Source: Clostridiales bacterium (GTDB lineage: Bacteria > Bacillota > Clostridia > Oscillospirales > Oscillospiraceae). From it: 8,255 nucleotides of DNA. Location of the stretch: positions 1 through 8,255 of the forward strand of contig DYBS01000088.1 of NCBI GenBank assembly GCA_019418525.1, written 5' to 3'. The notes under the pieces were generated by a model. It was not told the origin of the DNA, did no database searches, and saw nothing but the letters and a program-made list of their open reading frames with translations. Positions within the stretch are counted from its first letter, which is position 1. Each line of letters starts with the position of its first letter. Both the position numbers and the translations under genes were made by a program. Below are positions 4,793 through 8,255 of this stretch, piece by piece.

Positions 4793-5731
4793 TTAGTCCA
4801 GGAATACAGTTTCGCCGCCCACCCGGGTGCAGCCCTCAGGGGCATAGCGCCAGTGGGTGATGCGGCCCTGGGTCTGGTAATAGACCAGGGGAGCCGGGGG
4901 CGCGGGGGGCAGGTGGCCGATGACCTGGAGCTTGATCTTCATCCGGTGGGGGAGGATGGACTTGATGTAGACCGACACCCGCTCCCCCTCCCGCAGCCCG
5001 GGCTGGAGCTCGGCCAGGCCCGAGAGGTTGGGGGTCAGCTCCACGAAGGCGCCGTAGTCCTTGATGCCCCGCACGGTCCCCGCCACCGTCATGCCGGGCT
5101 GGAAGGGAGCCACGTTTTCCGCCCAGGTGCCCAGCAGCTCCCGGTGGGTGAGGTAGAGCCGTTCCCGCTCCCGGTCCAGATCCTGCACTACCACATAGAT
5201 GTCCTGGCCCACGGAGAAGCGCTGGCAGGGGTGGGCGATGCGGGAGACGGAGATATGCTCGATGCCGATCATGGAGGGCACACCGCACCCCAGGTCCACG
5301 AAGGCCCCGAAGGGCTCCAGGTGGGTGACGGATGCGGGGAGGATGGTGCCGGGGCGGCAGGTGAGCAGGGCGTCCAGGGCCCGGCGCTGGGCCTTGCGGC
5401 GGGAGAGCCGGGGGCACAACGTGCCGTCCCGCTCCTCCAGCTCCTCCACCACGAAGGAGACGGGGCGCCCGACCCGGGAGAGGATGGCGATGTCCCGGGT
5501 GTGGCCCTCGGCGATGCCCAGGGCGGCCTCCTCCCGGGGGATGACGCCCCGCAGGCCGTGTCCCAGGTCCACTTCCAGGTCATGTCCGGCGCTGCACAGC
5601 AGAGCGGTGCCCTCCAGAACGGCCTGTGCCTCCATGGCCCGGCGCAGGCCCTCAGGAGAGGCGCAGGCGGCCCGGTTTTCCGCGGTGTTGAGAAGGTGCC
5701 CCTCGGGGGGATAGCAGCATGTCACATCCAC
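4793..5731 (-). CDS. S1-repeat RNA-binding protein (ribosomal protein S1-like)
   Basis: The product is 312 residues with three S1 (OB-fold) repeats. Repeat 1, residues 35-112, is divergent, with GLRGVIPREEAA. Repeat 2, at 127-197, is canonical, with THLEPFGAFVDLG, IGIEHIS, VGQDIYVVV and the RLYLTHREL end. Repeat 3, at 212-270, carries VRGIKDYGAFVEL, LSGLAELQ and a KIKLQVI end. A non-S1 tail of about 40 residues rich in Pro, Tyr, Thr and Gly follows. True S1 of proteobacteria has six repeats, while short S1-like proteins are usual in Clostridia, where they are often annotated RpsA. AAAGGA lies 8 bases before the ATG at 5731. TATAGT (5772-5767) could be its -10, but no good -35 is visible. The role may be mRNA binding or ribosome association, and the family alone does not decide which. 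Confidence 0.85.
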   Translation of the reverse strand: MDVTCCYPPEGHLLNTAENRAACASPEGLRRAMEAQAVLEGTALLCSAGHDLEVDLGHGLRGVIPREEAALGIAEGHTRDIAILSRVGRPVSFVVEELEERDGTLCPRLSRRKAQRRALDALLTCRPGTILPASVTHLEPFGAFVDLGCGVPSMIGIEHISVSRIAHPCQRFSVGQDIYVVVQDLDRERERLYLTHRELLGTWAENVAPFQPGMTVAGTVRGIKDYGAFVELTPNLSGLAELQPGLREGERVSVYIKSILPHRMKIKLQVIGHLPPAPPAPLVYYQTQGRITHWRYAPEGCTRVGGETVFLD

Positions 5732-5791
5732 CAGATCCTTTCCGCTTCCAGCGCGAGATTCCGTACACTATATGCGCTTCTCTTCCGGGAA

Positions 5792-5820
5792 TTGACAGGG
5801 GAGCGCGGGGAATTTATAAT
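5792..5820 (+). promoter_or_regulatory. Perfect-consensus promoter for the DUF951-hisC-radical SAM operon
   Basis: TTGACA (5792-5797) and TATAAT (5815-5820) with a 17-base spacer match the housekeeping sigma consensus at every core position. Initiation near 5827 gives a leader of about 50 bases. That leader holds only a tiny CTGG-TTTT-CCAG hairpin (5844-5855), with no T-box or long attenuator. Confidence 0.9.
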
Positions 5821-5876
5821 GTGAGGTAGTCATTGGACACCGCCTGGTTTTCCAGCGCGGGAAAGGAGAGAGGACC

Positions 5877-6068
5877 ATGGACGTCCGGGTGGGCGACCTT
5901 CTGGAGCTGAAAAAGGAGCACCCCTGCGGCAGCCGGGAGTGGCTGGTGCTGCGGGTGGGCATGGATTTCCGCCTGAAATGTCAGGGCTGTGGGCACGAGC
6001 TGATGATTCCCCGCAGCAAGGCGGAGAAGAGTATCAAAAAAATCAAACGGACCGAGGGACAGGCATGA
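5877..6068 (+). CDS. DUF951 family small protein
   Basis: The product is 63 residues and soluble. It begins MDVRVGDLLELKKEHPCGS, then REWLVLRVGMDFRLKCQGCGHELMIPR, and ends in a basic stretch KSIKKIKR. The VGDxLxLKKxHPCG start and CxxCG followed by MIPR are the DUF951 (YyzM-type) pattern. His15, Cys17, Cys36, Cys39 and His41 could bind a metal, although I cannot show this. An AGGAG at 5864-5868 lies 8 bases before the ATG. Function is unknown; the basic C-terminus hints at nucleic acid or ribosome contact, which is inference. Its stop overlaps the hisC start by four bases (ATGA), so the two are translationally coupled. Confidence 0.9.
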   Translation: MDVRVGDLLELKKEHPCGSREWLVLRVGMDFRLKCQGCGHELMIPRSKAEKSIKKIKRTEGQA

Positions 6069-7135
6069 AAGAATTTTGGAGCAGCCGCATCCGGGACATG
6101 GTCCCCTATACTCCGGGGGAGCAGCCCCGGGGCCGCACGTTCATCAAGCTGAACACGAATGAAAACCCCTATCCGCCCGCCCCCGGGGCGCTGGAGGCCA
6201 TCCGCGCCGCCGCCAACGGGGACCTGCGGCTCTACCCCGACCCGGAGGCCGCCGAGCTGCGCGCGGCGCTGGCGAAGTTCCACGGTGTAGGGGAGGAGCA
6301 GGTCTTTGTGGGCAACGGCTCGGACGAGATCCTGGCCTTCTGCTTTGCCGCCTTCTTCGGGCCGGAGCAGCCGGTGGTGTTCCCCGATGTGACGTACAGC
6401 TTTTACCCGGTGTACGCCGGGCTGTTTGACGTAGAGTACCGCACTGTCTCCCTGCGGGAGGACTTTACCGTGCCGGTGGAGGAGTTTCTGGGAAATAACG
6501 GCGGCGTCATTTTGCCCAACCCCAACGCCCCCACCGGACGGGCTCTGGCTCTGGAGGACGTGGAGCGGCTGTGCAAGGGCAACCCGGAGGTGGCGGTGGT
6601 CATCGACGAGGCCTATGTGGACTTCGGTACGGAAACCGCCCTGTCTCTGCTGGACACCTGCCCCAACCTGCTGGTGGTGCGCACCATGTCCAAGTCCCGC
6701 TCCCTGGCGGGCATGCGCCTGGGCTACGCTGTGGGGAGCGCCAATCTGGTGGCCGCCCTGCGCTGCGTGAAGGACTCCTTCAACTCCTACACCTTGGACC
6801 GGGTGGCCCTGGCGGCCGCCAAGGCCTCGGTGGAGGATGAGGCCTATTTCGCCCAAACCTGCCAGAAGATCGCCGCCACCCGGGAGAAGACCGCCCGGCG
6901 GCTCAGCGAGCTGGGCTTTGAGGTCTGCCCCTCCAAGGCCAACTTTCTCTTCGTCCGCTTCCCTGGCCGGAGCGGCAAGGAGCTGCTGGACGGCCTGCGG
7001 GAGGCAGGCATCCTGGTGCGCTGGTGGAACCAGCCCCGCATCGTGGACCATCTCCGCATCACCATCGGTACGGAAGAGGAGATGGACGCCCTGGTGGAGG
7101 CCCTCCGTCGGCTGACGAGAGGGGAGGGGGCATAA
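6065..7135 (+). CDS. hisC: HisC-type histidinol-phosphate aminotransferase
   Basis: The product is 356 residues, normal for HisC, a class I/II PLP aminotransferase. HisC converts imidazole-acetol phosphate and glutamate to histidinol phosphate and 2-oxoglutarate. Visible features are IKLNTNENPYPP (27-38), FVGNGSDEIL (81-90) for the PLP phosphate, and NPNAPTG (152-158). DEAYVDF (181-187) binds the PLP ring nitrogen. MSKSRSLAGMRLGY (208-221) holds the Schiff-base lysine at 210. RITIG (331-335) holds the substrate carboxylate arginine. The ATG at 6065 is chosen over an in-frame start at 5939 because that one would overlap DUF951 and lacks family sequence. No other his genes are nearby. Related enzymes such as aromatic aminotransferases, or CobD-like decarboxylases, are less likely alternatives because of the LNTNENP start. 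Confidence 0.88.
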   Translation: MKEFWSSRIRDMVPYTPGEQPRGRTFIKLNTNENPYPPAPGALEAIRAAANGDLRLYPDPEAAELRAALAKFHGVGEEQVFVGNGSDEILAFCFAAFFGPEQPVVFPDVTYSFYPVYAGLFDVEYRTVSLREDFTVPVEEFLGNNGGVILPNPNAPTGRALALEDVERLCKGNPEVAVVIDEAYVDFGTETALSLLDTCPNLLVVRTMSKSRSLAGMRLGYAVGSANLVAALRCVKDSFNSYTLDRVALAAAKASVEDEAYFAQTCQKIAATREKTARRLSELGFEVCPSKANFLFVRFPGRSGKELLDGLREAGILVRWWNQPRIVDHLRITIGTEEEMDALVEALRRLTRGEGA

Positions 7136-7136
7136 T

Positions 7137-8021
7137 ATGCGCTACGAAGGTACCATCTACCGGCCCCCCGGAGAGTGGAAGAGCTACCTCTTGCAGGTGA
7201 CGGTGGGCTGTTCCCATAACCAGTGCACCTTCTGCGGCATGTACAAGGACAAGCGCTTCCACATCCGCCCGCTGGCCGACATCTTTGAGGACATCGCCAT
7301 GGCCAAGGCCTACTATGACCGCCTGGGCCGGAGCGTGAAGCGAGTGTTCCTCTGCGACGGGGACGCCATCGTCATGCCCATGGACCAGCTGCTGGCCATT
7401 CTGGAGAAGCTCTACGCTACCTTCCCGGACCTGGAGCGGGTCACCGCCTACGCCGGGCCTCGGTCCACCCTGGCCAAGTCGCCGGAGGACCTGCGCCGCC
7501 TGCGGGAGGCGGGGCTCTACCGGGTGTACCTGGGGGTGGAGACGGGAGACGACCAGCTCCTCCACGCCATCAAGAAGGGAGTCAACGCCCAGCAGATGCT
7601 GGAGGCCGGCATCCGCCTGCGGGAGGCGGGCTTTGACCTGTGGGTCATGGTGATTCTGGGCCTGGCCGGGCCGGGAGAGCCCTCCCGCCGCCACATCGCC
7701 GCTACGGTGGAGATGATGAACGCCATGAAGCCCCGGCATTTGTCCGCCCTCACCTACCTGCCTGAGCCGGGCACCGAGCTGGGCGACCAGGTGGAGCGGG
7801 GGGAGTTCCAGCTCATCACCGGCCGGGAGGCGCTTTTGGAGAACCGCGGCCTGGTGGCCGGACTGACGGTGGACCCGCTCCACTTCACCAGCGACCACGC
7901 CTCCAACTACCTGCCCCTGAAGGGCGGCCTCCCCGAGGACCGGGAGGCCATGCTGGAGGCCATCGACCGGGCCCTGGGGGACGAGGAGCTGCTGCGCAGC
8001 GAGTACGGCCGGGCCCTGTAA
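7137..8021 (+). CDS. Radical SAM protein with CX4CX2C cluster motif
   Basis: The product is 294 residues. TVGCSHNQCTFCGMYKDKRF (22-41) holds three cysteines, at 25, 30 and 33. These should carry the [4Fe-4S] cluster that cleaves S-adenosylmethionine. The spacing is CX4CX2C rather than the usual CX3CX2C. FLCDGDAIVM (71-80) fits the glycine-rich SAM contact that follows strand 2, and YLGVETGDDQLL (131-142) is the later SAM-binding segment. Then MVILGLAGPGE and ALTYLPEPGT complete a partial TIM barrel. No B12 domain, extra iron-sulfur domain or SPASM tail is visible, so it is a single-domain enzyme. The substrate is unknown. GGGGAGG at 7121-7127 serves the ATG at 7137, one base after the hisC stop. 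It is the last gene of the operon. Confidence 0.9.
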   Translation: MRYEGTIYRPPGEWKSYLLQVTVGCSHNQCTFCGMYKDKRFHIRPLADIFEDIAMAKAYYDRLGRSVKRVFLCDGDAIVMPMDQLLAILEKLYATFPDLERVTAYAGPRSTLAKSPEDLRRLREAGLYRVYLGVETGDDQLLHAIKKGVNAQQMLEAGIRLREAGFDLWVMVILGLAGPGEPSRRHIAATVEMMNAMKPRHLSALTYLPEPGTELGDQVERGEFQLITGREALLENRGLVAGLTVDPLHFTSDHASNYLPLKGGLPEDREAMLEAIDRALGDEELLRSEYGRAL

Positions 8022-8029
8022 ACAGACGA

Positions 8030-8068
8030 AAAGCGCCCCCTCTGCCCATCGGGCAGAGGGGGCGCTTT
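8030..8068. terminator. 18-bp hairpin terminator between convergent genes
   Basis: AAAGCGCCCCCTCTGCCC (8030-8047) pairs perfectly with GGGCAGAGGGGGCGCTTT (8051-8068) around an ATC loop. Its ends carry TTT on the + strand and TTTT on the - strand. It therefore can end both the radical SAM operon and the convergent small cysteine-rich gene, whose stop is 28 bases away. Confidence 0.93.
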
Positions 8069-8096
8069 GCTTTGGCCTGGTGGCTATGGACGGAGA

Positions 8097-8249
8097 TCAG
8101 CAGCCGCAGCCACAGCCGCCGTTACCGTTGCTGCTGCCGCCATTGCCGCCGCAGATGCAGCCGCCGCCGTTGCCGCAGCAGCAGCACAGGATCAGGATGA
8201 GCACGAGGATCCAAAGGCAGTTACCGCCCCAACCGTTGTTGCAACCCAT
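8097..8249 (-). CDS. Small Cys/Gly/Asn-rich membrane-anchored peptide
   Basis: This is a 50-codon gene on the - strand, from ATG at 8249-8247 to TGA at 8099-8097. The peptide starts MGCNNGWGGNC, has a hydrophobic stretch LWILVLILIL (residues 12-21), then CCCC (22-25). It continues as a Gly/Asn/Cys-rich tail with CIC and a final CGCGC. There are 11 cysteines in 50 residues. The lone hydrophobic segment suggests membrane insertion. Such short proteins are known in Clostridia, where some are annotated as chorion-class high-cysteine proteins, and they recall YjcZ-type sporulation peptides. That placement is recall, not a search result. The six bases before the ATG are all that is left in the window, so its ribosome site cannot be seen. 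Confidence 0.7.
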   Translation of the reverse strand: MGCNNGWGGNCLWILVLILILCCCCGNGGGCICGGNGGSSNGNGGCGCGC

Positions 8250-8255
8250 AAGAAG

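Noticed and set aside
5767..5797. - strand promoter for the S1-like gene
   Set aside because: TATAGT is acceptable as a -10, but no -35 with 16-19 base spacing matches more than about two or three positions, so I do not list it as a feature.
5821..5876. T-box or his attenuator ahead of the hisC operon
   Set aside because: The leader is only about 50 bases with one 4-bp hairpin, no T-box sequence and no His-codon leader peptide.
5981..7898. Long - strand open frames opposite hisC and the radical SAM gene
   Set aside because: Composition is Gly/His/Gln-rich with no recognisable domain, while the + strand carries clear catalytic motifs throughout.
8100..8185. GCC/CAG-like triplet repeats as a microsatellite
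   Set aside because: The triplets are Gly, Cys and Asn codons of the small - strand gene. They are irregular and explained by its composition.
1..8255. CRISPR array, tRNA, rRNA, insertion sequence or phage attachment site
   Set aside because: No regularly spaced repeats, no cloverleaf or rRNA sequence, and no transposase or terminal repeats were seen on either strand.

Overview
The window is a GC-rich stretch of a Firmicutes (Clostridia) chromosome. It most resembles the Oscillospiraceae (Flavonifractor/Lawsonibacter-like gut bacteria). This placement is an inference from three things: consensus sigma-A promoters and strong Shine-Dalgarno sites in high-GC coding DNA, an FMN riboswitch ahead of an ECF riboflavin S component, and a tiny Gly/Cys-rich protein of a kind common in that group. 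No mobile element, CRISPR array, rRNA or tRNA is visible. I see a mostly housekeeping region with several regulatory structures, not an obvious new system.

Left part (1-2265, + strand): the end of rplK (L11), then rplA (L1), a roughly 360-base gap, rplJ (L10) and rplL (L7/L12). The gap holds a perfect-consensus extended -10 promoter with a 14-bp dyad lying across its -35 box. An L10-leader-like RNA and a possible attenuator follow. rplL ends at a strong terminator and rpoB does not follow, so the usual rplJL-rpoBC linkage is broken here.

Middle (2281-3831): a ribU-type riboflavin transporter on the - strand has its own promoter, an FMN riboswitch and a predicted ribosome-site sequestering stem. 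Divergent from it is a YpsA-like SLOG/DUF1273 gene with its own promoter.

Next (3836-5731, - strand): a gene for an S1-repeat RNA-binding protein is followed by a gene for a DUF2238-like membrane protein, and a bidirectional-looking hairpin ends the pair.

Right part (5792-8068, + strand): a perfect-consensus promoter drives a compact operon of three genes. These are a DUF951 small protein, a HisC-type aminotransferase (4-base overlap) and a radical SAM protein with an unusual CX4CX2C cluster motif (1-base gap). A strong hairpin terminator follows. Finally, a 50-residue Cys/Gly/Asn-rich membrane-anchored peptide is encoded on the - strand at 8097-8249.

Functionally, the left block supplies the ribosomal L1 and L12 stalks and is probably autoregulated by L10. 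The middle block imports riboflavin under FMN feedback. The right block links an aminotransferase to an uncharacterised radical SAM enzyme.
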